Below, piece by piece: positions 19,012-28,331 of a DNA stretch of 64,000 nt. The position numbers and the translations under genes are program-made. The stretch is from Pseudomonas salomonii. GTDB lineage: Bacteria > Pseudomonadota > Gammaproteobacteria > Pseudomonadales > Pseudomonadaceae. How positions within the stretch are numbered: the stretch's first letter is position 1; every line of letters starts with the position of its first letter. The stretch covers positions 372,001 through 436,000 of the forward strand of contig NZ_FNOX01000004.1 of NCBI RefSeq assembly GCF_900107155.1. Direction: 5' to 3'. Below the pieces are notes generated by a model. That model searched no databases. It had not been told where the DNA came from and was given only the letters and a program-made list of their open reading frames with translations.

Positions 19012-20226
19012 TCACTCCTTGCTGGAAAGGGCAGGTACTTTGAAAACGTGGCGCAAATAGGCGACAAAATTCGGATCGGTGCAGTGGGTCTTGCCCGCTT
19101 CATCGGAAATTTTCGCGACGGGCTGGCCATTGCAGGCGGTCATTTTAAGCACGATGCTCATCGGTTCAACACCCGGAATGTCACAGGTCAGGTTGGTGCC
19201 GATACCGAAGCTGACATTAATGCGACCGCGCAATGCGCGGAAAATCTCCAGGGCCTTGGGCAGCGTCAGGCTGTCGGAGAACACCAGGGTCTTGCTCATC
19301 GGCTCGATACCGAGCTTGTGGTAGTGGGCGATGGCTTTTTCGGCCCATTGAATCGGGTCACCGGAGTCGTGGCGCAGGCCGTCGAAGAGCTTGGCGAAGT
19401 ACAGGTCGAAATCGCCCAGGAACGCGTCGGTGGTGATGCAATCGGTCAGGGCGATGCCCAGCAGGCCACGGTATTCGCGTACCCAGCAATCGAGGGCGGC
19501 GATCTGGCTGTCGATCAGACGCGGGCCGAGTTGCTGGTGGGCCATGATCCATTCGTGAGCCATGGTGCCCAGGGGTTTCATGTCGAACTCGCGGGCCAGG
19601 TGCACGTTGCTGGTGCCGACAAAACGCCCGGGGAAATCGTGCTTGAGCACGCTGACCACTTCTTCCTGCACGCGGTACGAGAAGCGCCGACGGGTGCCGA
19701 AATCGGCGACTTGCAGCTCCGACAGTTCCTCGCTGCTGGCATTGGCGGACAGCCAGTCGAACTTGCGGTACAGCTGTTCGCGGGCCTGTTCGAGGATGAC
19801 GGTCTGGTAGCGGTAGCGGTTACGCACTTCGCTGACGATGGCCAGCATCGGCACTTCGAACAGGATCACATGCAACCACGGCCCGCGCAGGCGGATAAAC
19901 AACTCGCCGTTTTCGATGCCGGTTTGCACGTAGCGCAGGTTGAAGCGAAACAGCCCCAGAAAGCGCAGGAAGTCCGGCTTCATAAAGCTGATGCGTTCCA
20001 GGAAGCCAAGCTGGTCGGGGCTCAGGCTCAGCTCCGCAAGGCGTTCGATCTGGTAGCGGATTTCCGCCAGGTACGGGCGCAGGTCTTCACTGTTGCGGCA
20101 ACGAAACTCCCATTCAACTTCCACGTTCGGGTAGTTGTGCAGCACCGCCTGCATCATGGTCAGCTTGTAGAAGTCGGTGTCGAGCAAGTTCTGCACGATG
20201 CGATCGGCAAACACACTCTCGCTCAT
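19012..20226 (-). CDS. pncB: Nicotinate phosphoribosyltransferase
   Basis: 404 residues. It converts nicotinate and PRPP to nicotinate mononucleotide in the Preiss-Handler salvage route. Family blocks include [41 protein letters not shown] and the phosphate-binding [14 protein letters not shown] set the start at the ATG at 20226 ([15 protein letters not shown]); the in-frame extension to 20274 is not conserved-looking. Directly upstream of nadE. Confidence 0.95.
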   Translation of the reverse strand: MSESVFADRIVQNLLDTDFYKLTMMQAVLHNYPNVEVEWEFRCRNSEDLRPYLAEIRYQIERLAELSLSPDQLGFLERISFMKPDFLRFLGLFRFNLRYVQTGIENGELFIRLRGPWLHVILFEVPMLAIVSEVRNRYRYQTVILEQAREQLYRKFDWLSANASSEELSELQVADFGTRRRFSYRVQEEVVSVLKHDFPGRFVGTSNVHLAREFDMKPLGTMAHEWIMAHQQLGPRLIDSQIAALDCWVREYRGLLGIALTDCITTDAFLGDFDLYFAKLFDGLRHDSGDPIQWAEKAIAHYHKLGIEPMSKTLVFSDSLTLPKALEIFRALRGRINVSFGIGTNLTCDIPGVEPMSIVLKMTACNGQPVAKISDEAGKTHCTDPNFVAYLRHVFKVPALSSKE

Positions 20227-20363
20227 AACGGGAATCTCCAGACGGGTCGGCGATGGGCGCCGACCTTTACGCACAATTAAGGAAGGATGCTAGTGGCGCA
20301 TAGACCTGTGGGGTTTTGCCAGTGTTTTTTCATTTTGGGATTTTTGTTGCGGCCACTGACGCT

Positions 20364-20445
20364 TTCGCGAGCAAGCCCGCTCCCACATTCGACCGCATTC
20401 TCATGTTGGAACTCGGACAAATGTGGGAGCGGGCTTGCTCGCGAA
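20364..20445. repeat. REPIN between pncB and the LysR gene
   Basis: TTCGCGAGCAAGCCCGCTCC arms around a spacer with CATTCTCATGTTGGAACTCGG. It lies in the 235-bp interval upstream of pncB and downstream of the LysR stop. Confidence 0.9.
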
Positions 20446-20461
20446 GACAATATCCCTGACG

Positions 20462-21352
20462 CTAAATAACCTGCTCCATCATCCACTTCACAAACTCACG
20501 CACCTTGGGCACCTCCGCCGAATGCTCCGGATACGCCAGGTAATACGCATCCTGGCTGGGCATCGCATGCTGCCAGGGAATCACCAGCTTGCCCTCGGCC
20601 AGCTCTTCTTCCACCAGAAAGCGCGGCAACAAGGCCACGCCACAGCCGACCTGCGCCGCCCGAATGCACATATAAAAGGTATCAAAACGCGGCCCGTGGT
20701 AGCTGTGTTCGGTCTGGAAACCCTGGCTGGCGAACCAGTCATGCCAGCCCTGCGGTCGCGAAGCGTTCTGCAGCAGCACCAGGTTGCTCAGTTGCGTGGG
20801 GTCGGTGAACGGCTGCGCGGGCAGGCTCTCCGGCGCACACACAGGTACAAGCTCTTCGCTGAACAGTTTCAGGCTCTCGGTGCCCGGCCGTGAACCCTGG
20901 CCGAAGTAGAAGGCCATGTCGGCCTTGCCTTGCAGCAACTCGTCCGGCGCCTGCTCGTTGCACAGGTCCAGGTGGATCTGCGGGTGGCGCAGGCGCCAAC
21001 CTTTCAGGCGCGGCACCAGCCAGCGCGCGCCGAAGGTGTAGGGCGTGGACACGCGCAGCACTTCGGTCTCGCCGCCATAGGAGCGCAGGTAGTGAGTGGA
21101 CATCTCCACTTGTGTGAGAATTTTTCGCACTTCCACCAGGTACAAATCCCCCGCCGGGGTCATTTGCAAGCGGCGGCGTACCCGGCGAAACAACAGGTGT
21201 TGCAGCAATTCTTCCAGCTGCGCCACCTGCTTGCTCACCGCGCTTTGCGTGAGGTTCAGCTCCTCGGCCGCGCGGGTGAAGCTCAGGTGGCGGGTGGCGG
21301 CTTCGAAACACTGCAGGGCGGTGATCGAGGGCAAATGTCTTTTGTTCAGCAC
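20462..21352 (-). CDS. LysR-family regulator divergent from amaB
   Basis: 296 residues from the GTG at 21352 (VLNKRHLPSITALQCFEAA). The N-terminal winged helix-turn-helix (residues about 8-66, with FTRAAEELNLTQSAVSKQVAQLEE) is followed by a periplasmic-binding-like effector domain. The divergent arrangement with amaB, 153 bp apart, is typical for a LysR activator of the adjacent catabolic genes, and a LysR gene occupies the same place beside amaAB in P. putida. The ligand is probably a lysine-pathway intermediate (inference). An open frame extends upstream of the GTG across amaB on the opposite strand, but it has no LysR content and is an overlap artefact. Confidence 0.9.
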   Translation of the reverse strand: MLNKRHLPSITALQCFEAATRHLSFTRAAEELNLTQSAVSKQVAQLEELLQHLLFRRVRRRLQMTPAGDLYLVEVRKILTQVEMSTHYLRSYGGETEVLRVSTPYTFGARWLVPRLKGWRLRHPQIHLDLCNEQAPDELLQGKADMAFYFGQGSRPGTESLKLFSEELVPVCAPESLPAQPFTDPTQLSNLVLLQNASRPQGWHDWFASQGFQTEHSYHGPRFDTFYMCIRAAQVGCGVALLPRFLVEEELAEGKLVIPWQHAMPSQDAYYLAYPEHSAEVPKVREFVKWMMEQVI

Positions 21353-21505
21353 GGCGCGCCTCTTTTTATTCTTTGCATGAGTAAACGGAATGATATCTCG
21401 CCTAATCGTCGTTTGTTGGCAAGTCTTGGGCCAGCTACAAATAAGGTCTGGATCGCCGTGTCTGTGGCGGCGCGAATTTTCTGTTTGAGTTTGAAGGAGT
21501 GACCC

Positions 21506-22996
21506 ATGGTTGCCGCATTGCTTGATCGTCTCGGGGTGAACCCGGCGCTGTACCAGTCGGGCAAACAGCCCGTGCATTCGCCGATTGATGGCAGCTGTAT
21601 CGGCAATGTGCACTGGGAAGGTGCCGCGCAGGTGGAGCAGCAGGTCAGTCGCGCCGAGCATGCATTCGAGGCCTGGCGCAAGGTGCCGGCACCGCGTCGC
21701 GGCGAGCTGGTGCGCCAATTTGGCGATGTGTTGCGCGAATATAAAGCCGACCTGGGCGAGCTGGTGTCGTGGGAAGCCGGCAAGATCACTCAGGAAGGCT
21801 TGGGCGAAGTGCAGGAGATGATCGACATCTGCGACTTCGCCGTGGGCCTGTCCCGTCAGTTGTACGGCTTGACCATCGCCTCCGAGCGCCCTGGCCACCA
21901 CATGCGTGAAACCTGGCACCCGCTGGGCGTGGTCGGCGTGATCAGCGCCTTCAACTTCCCGGTCGCGGTGTGGGCGTGGAACACCACGCTGGCGCTGGTG
22001 TGCGGCAACTCGGTGATCTGGAAACCCTCGGAAAAGACCCCGCTGACCGCCTTGGCCTGCCAGGCATTGTTCGAGCGCGTACTGAAGAAGTTCGACGGCG
22101 CCCCCGAATACCTCAGCCAAGTGATCATCGGCGGCCGTGACGCCGGTGCCGCCTTGGTGGATGACCCGCGCGTTGCGCTGATCAGCGCCACCGGCAGCAC
22201 CCGCATGGGCCGCGAAGTGGCGCCGAAAGTCGCCGCCCGTTTCGCCCGCAGCATCCTCGAGCTGGGCGGCAACAACGCGATGATCCTCGGCCCAAGCGCC
22301 GACCTGGACATGGCCGTGCGCGCCATCCTGTTCAGCGCTGTCGGCACTGCCGGCCAGCGTTGCACCACCTTGCGCCGTTTGATCGCCCATGAGTCGGTCA
22401 AGGAAGACATCGTCACCCGCCTCAAAGCCGCGTATTCCAAAGTGCGCATCGGCCACCCGCTGGAAGGCAACCTGATCGGCCCGCTGATCGACAAGCACGG
22501 CTTCGAAAATATGCATGACGCCCTGGAGCAAGCCTTGAGCGAGGGCGGCAAGGTGTTTGGCGGCAAGCGCCAGTTGGAAGACACGTTCCCGAATGCCTAC
22601 TACGTGTCGCCGGCGATCGTGGAAATGCCCGAGCAAAGCGACGTGGTGTGCACCGAAACCTTCGCGCCGATTCTGTATGTGGTCGGCTACAGCGACTTCA
22701 CCGAAGCGTTGCGCCTGAACAACGCCGTGCCGCAAGGCCTGTCGTCGTGCATCTTCACCACCGACGTGCGTGAAGCCGAGCAGTTCATGTCGGCGGTGGG
22801 CAGTGACTGCGGCATCGCCAACGTCAATATCGGCCCGAGCGGCGCGGAGATCGGTGGCGCGTTTGGTGGCGAGAAAGAGACCGGCGGCGGGCGTGAGTCG
22901 GGTTCGGATGCGTGGCGTGGGTATATGCGTCGCCAGACCAATACTGTGAACTACTCGTTGGAATTGCCGCTGGCGCAGGGCATTACCTTCGACTGA
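21506..22996 (+). CDS. amaB: Delta-1-piperideine-6-carboxylate / 2-aminoadipate semialdehyde dehydrogenase
   Basis: 496-residue NAD(P)+-dependent aldehyde dehydrogenase. Catalytic Glu E252 lies in LELGGNNAMI and the nucleophile C286 in GTAGQRCTTLRRL; GNSVIWKPSEKTPL is the cofactor-binding Lys region. It belongs to the ALDH7/antiquitin-like group and, given the adjacent L-pipecolate oxidase and LysR gene, matches AmaB of P. putida. That enzyme oxidises the piperideine carboxylate from pipecolate (D-lysine branch) to 2-aminoadipate. GAAGGAG lies 6 bases before the ATG. Confidence 0.92.
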   Translation: MVAALLDRLGVNPALYQSGKQPVHSPIDGSCIGNVHWEGAAQVEQQVSRAEHAFEAWRKVPAPRRGELVRQFGDVLREYKADLGELVSWEAGKITQEGLGEVQEMIDICDFAVGLSRQLYGLTIASERPGHHMRETWHPLGVVGVISAFNFPVAVWAWNTTLALVCGNSVIWKPSEKTPLTALACQALFERVLKKFDGAPEYLSQVIIGGRDAGAALVDDPRVALISATGSTRMGREVAPKVAARFARSILELGGNNAMILGPSADLDMAVRAILFSAVGTAGQRCTTLRRLIAHESVKEDIVTRLKAAYSKVRIGHPLEGNLIGPLIDKHGFENMHDALEQALSEGGKVFGGKRQLEDTFPNAYYVSPAIVEMPEQSDVVCTETFAPILYVVGYSDFTEALRLNNAVPQGLSSCIFTTDVREAEQFMSAVGSDCGIANVNIGPSGAEIGGAFGGEKETGGGRESGSDAWRGYMRRQTNTVNYSLELPLAQGITFD

Positions 22997-23003
22997 CTCG
23001 GCT

Positions 23004-23112
23004 GATCGTTCCCACGCTCCCGCGTGGGAATGCATCCTGTGACGCTCCGCGTCACGAAAAGCGGACGCGGAGCGTCCAGGGCTACGTTCCCACGCAGAGC
23101 GTGGGAACGAGC
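23004..23112. repeat. Compound palindromic repeat, copy 2 of 8
   Basis: Starts GATCGTTCCCACGC and ends GCGTGGGAACGAGC (one terminal base changed). It separates amaB from amaA, which are 144 bp apart, so it probably sits in one transcript. Confidence 0.88.
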
Positions 23113-23140
23113 GGTGGTGAACTCATCCCGGAGTCTGGCA

Positions 23141-24424
23141 ATGGCACTGCGCGAAACATGTTTGTGGGAACAACTCACCCCGGGCCGGCCCGATCGCGCC
23201 GCGCTCAAGGGCGAGGTCAAGGTCGATGTGTGCGTGATCGGCGCCGGGATTACCGGTTTGTCCGCCGCGATTCACTTGCTGGAGCAAGGTAAAAGCGTCG
23301 CCGTGCTGGAGGCTCATCGCACCGGCCATGGCGGTTCGGGGCGTAACGTCGGGCTGGTCAACGCCGGTATGTGGATCCCGCCGGACGAGATCGAAGCGGG
23401 TTTCGGCGAAGCGGTGGGCAGCCAGCTCAACCGCATGCTGGGCGCGGCGCCGTCGCTGGTGTTCAGCCTGATCGACAAATACAAAATTGATTGCCAACTG
23501 CGCCGTGAGGGCACTTTGCACATGGCGCACAACACCCGTGGCGAGGCGGACTTGCGCAGTCGCGAAGAACAGTGGAAGCGCCGTGGCGCCCCCGTCGAGC
23601 TGCTGACGGGCCAGGCGTGCGAACAGGCCACCGGCACCAAAAAGATCGCCGCCGCCCTGCTGGACCGGCGTGCCGGCACCCTGAACCCAATGGCCTACAC
23701 CACTGGCCTGGCGAATGCGGCTGTGGGACTTGGCGGGCAACTGTTCGATCATTCGCCGGTCACCCAGCTTGAACGCCAAGGTGCAGTCTGGTCGGTGCAG
23801 ACAGCCCAGGGTTCAGTGCAGGCGGCGCAAGTGGTGATCGCCTCCAACGCCTATACCGAAGGCGAATGGACCGAGCTGCGGCGCAACTTCTTTCCCGGCT
23901 ACTACTACCAGGTCGCCTCGGCCCCGCTGACGGACGAAGCCGCGCAACACATCCTTCCCGGCGGGCAGGGCTCGTGGGACACACGCCAGGTGTTAAGCAG
24001 TATCCGCCGCGACGCGGATGGCCGCTTGTTACTCGGCAGCCTGGGCAATGGCAACCAGAAACCGACGTGGTTCCTCAAGGCGTGGGCCGATCGGGTGCAG
24101 CAGCATTACTTCCCGTACCTCAAATCGGTGCAGTGGGAGTGCACCTGGACCGGCTGCATCGCCTTTACCCCGGACCACCTGATGCGCCTGTTCGAGCCGG
24201 CACCCGGTCTGGTCGCGGTCACCGGTTATAACGGGCGCGGCGTGACCACCGGCAGTGTGGTGGGCAAGGCCTTTGCCGACTACTTGTGTCACCACAACCC
24301 ACAGGCGCTGCCGATTCCGTTTGCGCCGATGCAACCGCTGGCCGGGGTGGGCCTGCGCAGTTGCCTGTATGAAGCCGGATTTTCGCTGTATCACGCCGGG
24401 CAATGCCTGCGGATCGTGGTCTGA
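23141..24424 (+). CDS. amaA: L-pipecolate oxidase (FAD-dependent, DAO family)
   Basis: 427-residue FAD-dependent amine oxidase. The FAD-binding Rossmann motif is G34-x-G-x-x-G39 (VIGAGITGLSAAIHLLEQG), and the second FAD block is GYNGRGVTTGSVVGKAFADY near the C-terminus. It oxidises L-pipecolate to piperideine-6-carboxylate, the substrate of the preceding AmaB. The assignment rests on the DAO-family sequence plus the amaB/LysR neighbourhood known from P. putida. I set the start at the ATG at 23141 (MALRETCLWEQLT); earlier in-frame codons lie inside the palindromic repeat. Confidence 0.9.
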   Translation: MALRETCLWEQLTPGRPDRAALKGEVKVDVCVIGAGITGLSAAIHLLEQGKSVAVLEAHRTGHGGSGRNVGLVNAGMWIPPDEIEAGFGEAVGSQLNRMLGAAPSLVFSLIDKYKIDCQLRREGTLHMAHNTRGEADLRSREEQWKRRGAPVELLTGQACEQATGTKKIAAALLDRRAGTLNPMAYTTGLANAAVGLGGQLFDHSPVTQLERQGAVWSVQTAQGSVQAAQVVIASNAYTEGEWTELRRNFFPGYYYQVASAPLTDEAAQHILPGGQGSWDTRQVLSSIRRDADGRLLLGSLGNGNQKPTWFLKAWADRVQQHYFPYLKSVQWECTWTGCIAFTPDHLMRLFEPAPGLVAVTGYNGRGVTTGSVVGKAFADYLCHHNPQALPIPFAPMQPLAGVGLRSCLYEAGFSLYHAGQCLRIVV

Positions 24425-24713
24425 TCAGCGAAATAGCTGTCAGAAGCCTGCATTTTCTTAGCAGGCTACTAATCTGTATTGGTGCAAGTCGTAGCAATCA
24501 CGCACTGTAAATGTGCAGTTCCGTTACGCACATTGTTACAGCTGTAGGAACTGTCGTTTAGGCATCCGGTTGCAGGTGCGACCTGCCAGGGTTTTACTTT
24601 TTGGATCCATTGGTTGCACCTTTCGATGCTAGACGGTTGCACGTACTGGCAAAGGGAGTCGAAACGCCTGTAATAACAATGACACCGTGTCTTTTTGAAG
24701 AATAAAAAAGTAA
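24425..24713 (+). other. Non-coding interval upstream of braC
   Basis: The 374 bp between amaA and braC contain no gene. A small hairpin AGCCTGC-N9-GCAGGCT (24445-24467) follows the amaA stop but lacks a T-run. A GCAC-N7-GTGC dyad (24502-24516) resembles the core of an NtrC site. The rest is AT-richer promoter DNA ending in the sigma-54 promoter. Confidence 0.6.
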
Positions 24714-24729
24714 TGGCACGCGCCTTGCT
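24714..24729 (+). promoter_or_regulatory. Sigma-54 promoter of braC
   Basis: TGGCACGCGCCTTGCT has the invariant GG-N10-GC and matches TGGCAC-N5-TTGCW perfectly. A start near 24741 would leave a ~58-base leader before the BraC ATG. It implies activation by an enhancer-binding protein such as NtrC. Confidence 0.75.
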
Positions 24730-24798
24730 CTGGGCTTTCCTGTGAAAGTTTGACGCGAATTCGTAGTGCCAATAAACAAAAACCTCGGAGCACCACTC

Positions 24799-25935
24799 AT
24801 GTCCCAGACGTTTTACAAGAAAGGTTTTCTGGCCCTCGCCGTTGCAGCGGCGTTGGGTGTTTCTGCGTTTGTTCAAGCTGATGTGAAGATTGGCGTTGCG
24901 GGGCCGATGACCGGCGCCAACGCCTCGTTCGGTGAGCAGTACATGAAGGGTGCCCAGGCGGCAGCCGAAGTGATCAACAAGGCCGGCGGCATTAACGGTG
25001 AGAAAGTCGTGCTGGTTGCCGGTGACGATGCTTGTGAACCCAAGCAGGCCGTGGCCGTGGCTAACCGTCTGGCGGATCAGGACAAAGTGATCGGCGTGGT
25101 CGGGCACTTCTGCTCGTCGAATACCATTCCCGCCTCCGAGGTCTACGACGAAGCGGGCATCATCGCGATCACTCCAGGCTCTACCAACCCACAAGTGACC
25201 GAACGCGGCCTGGGCGCCATGTTCCGCATGTGTGGTCGTGACGACCAGCAGGGCATCGTCGCCGGCGATTACATCGTCGACGTGCTCAAGGGCAAGAAAG
25301 TCGCGGTCATCAACGACAAGGACACCTACGGCAAAGGCCTGGCCGATGCCACCGCTGCCCAACTGACCAAGCGCGGCGTCAAGCCAGTGCTGGAAGAAGG
25401 CCTGACCCGTGGCGAGAAAGACTTCAGCGCCCTGGTTACCAAAATCCGCTCTCTGGGCGCTGACGTCGTGTATTTCGGTGGTCTGCACCCTGAAGCCGGC
25501 CCACTGGTTCGCCAGATTCGTGAAGCCGGCCTCAAGGACGTCAAGTTCATGTCCGATGACGGCGTAGTGACTGACGAACTGGTTGCCACCGCTGGCGGCA
25601 AGCAATACGTAGACGGCGTGTACATGACCTTCGGCGCCGACCCGCGTCTGCTGCCAGACAGCAAGGCCGTAGTGGAAGAGTTCCGCAAAGCCGGCTACGA
25701 GCCAGAAGGCTACACCCTGTATGCCTATGCCTCGCTGCAAGCCCTGGCCGCCGGCTTCAACGGCGCCAAGTCCAACAAAGGCGAGGACGCGGCCAAATGG
25801 CTGAAAGCTCACCCGGTGAAAACCGTGATGGGTGAAAAAACCTGGGATGCCAAGGGCGACCTGAAAGTCTCCGACTACGTGGTTTACCAGTGGGATAAAG
25901 ACGGCAAATACCACCAGCTGGAAAAGCAGAAGTAA
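24799..25935 (+). CDS. braC: Branched-chain amino acid ABC transporter, substrate-binding protein
   Basis: 378 residues. A 27-residue signal peptide (cut after AFVQA, before DVKIGVAGPMTG) exports it to the periplasm, where LIV-I-type proteins bind Leu/Ile/Val (in Pseudomonas BraC also Ala and Thr). Family blocks AAAEVINKAGGINGEKV, GVVGHFCSSNTIPASEVYDE and YFGGLHPEAGPLVRQ are clear. The ATG at 24799 (MSQTFYKKGF) follows TCGGAG. First gene of braCDEFG; a REPIN in the 200-bp gap after it may set the binding protein's transcript apart from the membrane components, so that BraC is made in excess (inference). Confidence 0.95.
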   Translation: MSQTFYKKGFLALAVAAALGVSAFVQADVKIGVAGPMTGANASFGEQYMKGAQAAAEVINKAGGINGEKVVLVAGDDACEPKQAVAVANRLADQDKVIGVVGHFCSSNTIPASEVYDEAGIIAITPGSTNPQVTERGLGAMFRMCGRDDQQGIVAGDYIVDVLKGKKVAVINDKDTYGKGLADATAAQLTKRGVKPVLEEGLTRGEKDFSALVTKIRSLGADVVYFGGLHPEAGPLVRQIREAGLKDVKFMSDDGVVTDELVATAGGKQYVDGVYMTFGADPRLLPDSKAVVEEFRKAGYEPEGYTLYAYASLQALAAGFNGAKSNKGEDAAKWLKAHPVKTVMGEKTWDAKGDLKVSDYVVYQWDKDGKYHQLEKQK

Positions 25936-25956
25936 GAACAAGCACCACGGAACCAA

Positions 25957-26045
25957 TGTGGGAGCGGGCTTGCTCGCGAAGGCGGAGTGTCAGTCGTTGA
26001 ATGTGTTTCTGATACACCGCATTCGCGAGCAAGCCCGCTCCCACA
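25957..26045. repeat. REPIN between braC and braD
   Basis: TGTGGGAGCGGGCTTGCTCG arms inverted around a ~40-base spacer, 21 bases after the braC stop. REP hairpins in this position commonly protect the upstream mRNA from 3' exonucleases. Confidence 0.9.
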
Positions 26046-26136
26046 GGGGAACTGTGTCGTGATCGATATCTGTCTTTTCCTCCAGAAGCACCGCGCACCC
26101 TCCCGTGTGCAGGTGCTCACCGCGTGAGATTGCGTT

Positions 26137-27051
26137 ATGGATGGTATTTTCCTGCAGCAACTGGTCAACGGCCTGACCCTCGGGTCGGTCTACGGCCTGA
26201 TCGCCATCGGCTACACAATGGTCTATGGCATCATTGGCATGATCAACTTCGCCCACGGCGAGGTTTATATGATTTCCGCTTACCTCGCGGCGATCAGTCT
26301 GGCACTGCTGGCTTACTTCGGCATCGAATCCTTCCCGCTGCTCATTCTCGGCACCTTGATCTTCACCGTGGTCGTCACCGGCGTTTATGGTTGGGTCATC
26401 GAGCGTGTCGCCTACAAACCGCTGCGCAACTCCACCCGACTGGCACCGCTGATCAGCGCCATCGGTATCTCCCTGATCCTGCAAAACTATGCGCAGATCG
26501 CTCAGGGCGCGAAACAACAAGGTATTCCAACCCTGCTGGCCGGCGCCTGGCGCGTTGATATCGGCACGGGCTTCGTGCAGTTGACCTACACCAAGGTGTT
26601 TATCCTGGTGGCCGCGTTTCTCGGCATGGGCCTGCTGACCTACATCATCAAATACACCAAGCTCGGCCGCATGTGCCGCGCCACCCAGCAAGACCGCAAG
26701 ATGGCCTCGATCCTGGGCATCAACACCGACCGTGTGATCTCCTACGTGTTCGTCATCGGTGCCGCCATGGCCGCCCTGGCCGGCGTGCTGATCACCCTCA
26801 ACTACGGCACCTTCGACTTCTACGCCGGCTTCATCATCGGCATCAAGGCATTTACCGCAGCGGTACTCGGCGGCATCGGCTCCCTGCCTGGGGCGATGTT
26901 GGGCGGGATCATCCTGGGTATCTCCGAGTCGTTGTTCTCGGGGTTGATCAACTCTGACTACAAAGACGTGTTCAGCTTCTCCCTGCTGGTGGTGATTCTG
27001 ATCTTCCGTCCTCAGGGCCTGCTTGGTCGCCCACTCGTGGCTAAGGTGTAA
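26137..27051 (+). CDS. braD: Branched-chain amino acid ABC transporter, permease BraD (LivH type)
   Basis: 304-residue inner-membrane permease with about eight helices. The LivH signature LVNGLTLGSVYGLIAIGYTM and IIGMINFAHGEVYMI is at the N-terminus, and the cytoplasmic coupling loop CRATQQDRKMASILGIN contacts the ATPases. It pairs with BraE. Its stop is followed by braE after 2 bases. The ribosome site is weak (GAGATTGCGTT). Confidence 0.95.
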   Translation: MDGIFLQQLVNGLTLGSVYGLIAIGYTMVYGIIGMINFAHGEVYMISAYLAAISLALLAYFGIESFPLLILGTLIFTVVVTGVYGWVIERVAYKPLRNSTRLAPLISAIGISLILQNYAQIAQGAKQQGIPTLLAGAWRVDIGTGFVQLTYTKVFILVAAFLGMGLLTYIIKYTKLGRMCRATQQDRKMASILGINTDRVISYVFVIGAAMAALAGVLITLNYGTFDFYAGFIIGIKAFTAAVLGGIGSLPGAMLGGIILGISESLFSGLINSDYKDVFSFSLLVVILIFRPQGLLGRPLVAKV

Positions 27052-27053
27052 AC

Positions 27054-28331
27054 ATGTCTGCTGCCAAATCTATCGATATCAAGAAAAGTGTGGTCGATAC
27101 GGTCCTTGCCGGGCTGATTTCGTTGATCGTGTTCGGCCCGATCGTCGGCGTGGTGCTCGACGGCTACAGCTTCAACCTGGAACCTGCGCGGGTGGCCACG
27201 TTGGTCGCCATTGTGATGATCGGGCGCTTTGCCTTGAGCCTGTTCCTGCAAACCCCCAAGGGCATCAAGGTCCTGCAGGGCTTCGAGAGCAGCGGCTCCG
27301 GCGTGCACGTGTTGCCGCCGGACTACAAGTCGCGGCTGCGCTGGATCATCCCGGCATTGATCGTGATCGCCATCGTGTTCCCGATCTTCGCCAACAAGTA
27401 CCTGCTGACCGTGGTCATCCTCGGGCTGATCTACGTGTTGCTCGGCCTTGGCCTGAACATCGTGGTGGGCCTGGCCGGCTTGCTCGACCTGGGTTACGTG
27501 GCGTTCTACGCCATCGGCGCCTACGGCCTGGCACTCGGTTACCAATACCTGGGCCTGGGTTTCTGGAGTGTGTTGCCTCTGGCGGCCATCGCTGCGGCGC
27601 TGGCGGGTTGCATACTCGGGTTCCCGGTGCTGCGAATGCACGGCGATTACCTGGCCATTGTGACCCTGGGCTTCGGTGAAATCATCCGCCTGGTGCTCAA
27701 CAACTGGCTGTCGTTCACCGGTGGCCCCAACGGTATGCCAGTGCCTTCGCCGACCTTTCTCGGCCTGGAATTCGGGCGCAAGGCCAAGGACGGCGGAATT
27801 CCGTTCCACGAGTTCTTCGGCATCGATTACAACCCCAACATCAAGTTCATGTTCATCTACATCGTGCTGTTTCTGGTAGTGCTGGCCGTGCTGTACATCA
27901 AGCACCGCCTGACCCGCATGCCGGTCGGCCGTGCCTGGGAAGCCTTGCGCGAAGATGAAATCGCCTGCCGTTCCATGGGCCTGAACCACGTGCTGGTCAA
28001 GCTCTCGGCGTTCACTATCGGGGCCTCGACTGCGGGCCTGGCCGGGGTGTTCTTCGCCAGCTACCAGGGCTTCGTCAACCCGTCGTCATTTACCTTCTTC
28101 GAATCGGCGCTGATCCTGGCCATCGTGGTATTGGGCGGCATGGGCTCGACAGTCGGCGTGGTGATTGCGGCGTTCGTATTGACGGTTGCGCCTGAACTGC
28201 TGCGAAGCTTCTCTGAATACCGTGTGCTGCTGTTTGGCGTGTTGATGGTGGTGATGATGATCTGGCGACCGCGCGGCTTGATCCGCATCAGCCGAACCGG
28301 TGTGACCCCACGTAAAGGAGTGGCGCCATGA
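27054..28331 (+). CDS. braE: Branched-chain amino acid ABC transporter, permease BraE (LivM type)
   Basis: 425-residue permease, long form. An N-terminal extension of about 100 residues with two extra hydrophobic segments precedes the LivM core (LLGLGLNIVVGLAGLLDLGYVAFYAIGAY). The coupling loop is GRAWEALREDEIACRSMGLN. The extended N-terminus is usual in Pseudomonas BraE. The stop overlaps braF by 4 bases. Confidence 0.95.
   Translation: MSAAKSIDIKKSVVDTVLAGLISLIVFGPIVGVVLDGYSFNLEPARVATLVAIVMIGRFALSLFLQTPKGIKVLQGFESSGSGVHVLPPDYKSRLRWIIPALIVIAIVFPIFANKYLLTVVILGLIYVLLGLGLNIVVGLAGLLDLGYVAFYAIGAYGLALGYQYLGLGFWSVLPLAAIAAALAGCILGFPVLRMHGDYLAIVTLGFGEIIRLVLNNWLSFTGGPNGMPVPSPTFLGLEFGRKAKDGGIPFHEFFGIDYNPNIKFMFIYIVLFLVVLAVLYIKHRLTRMPVGRAWEALREDEIACRSMGLNHVLVKLSAFTIGASTAGLAGVFFASYQGFVNPSSFTFFESALILAIVVLGGMGSTVGVVIAAFVLTVAPELLRSFSEYRVLLFGVLMVVMMIWRPRGLIRISRTGVTPRKGVAP

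Noticed and set aside
21353..21505. Sigma-54 promoter for amaB (GGCAAGTCTTGGGC)
   Set aside because: It has GG-N10-GC spacing but lacks the TTGC block, and amaB is expected to be LysR-controlled.
20462..23035. 857-codon minus-strand frame joining LysR to the complement of amaB
   Set aside because: LysR homology starts at the GTG at 21352; the upstream part is the shadow of amaB.
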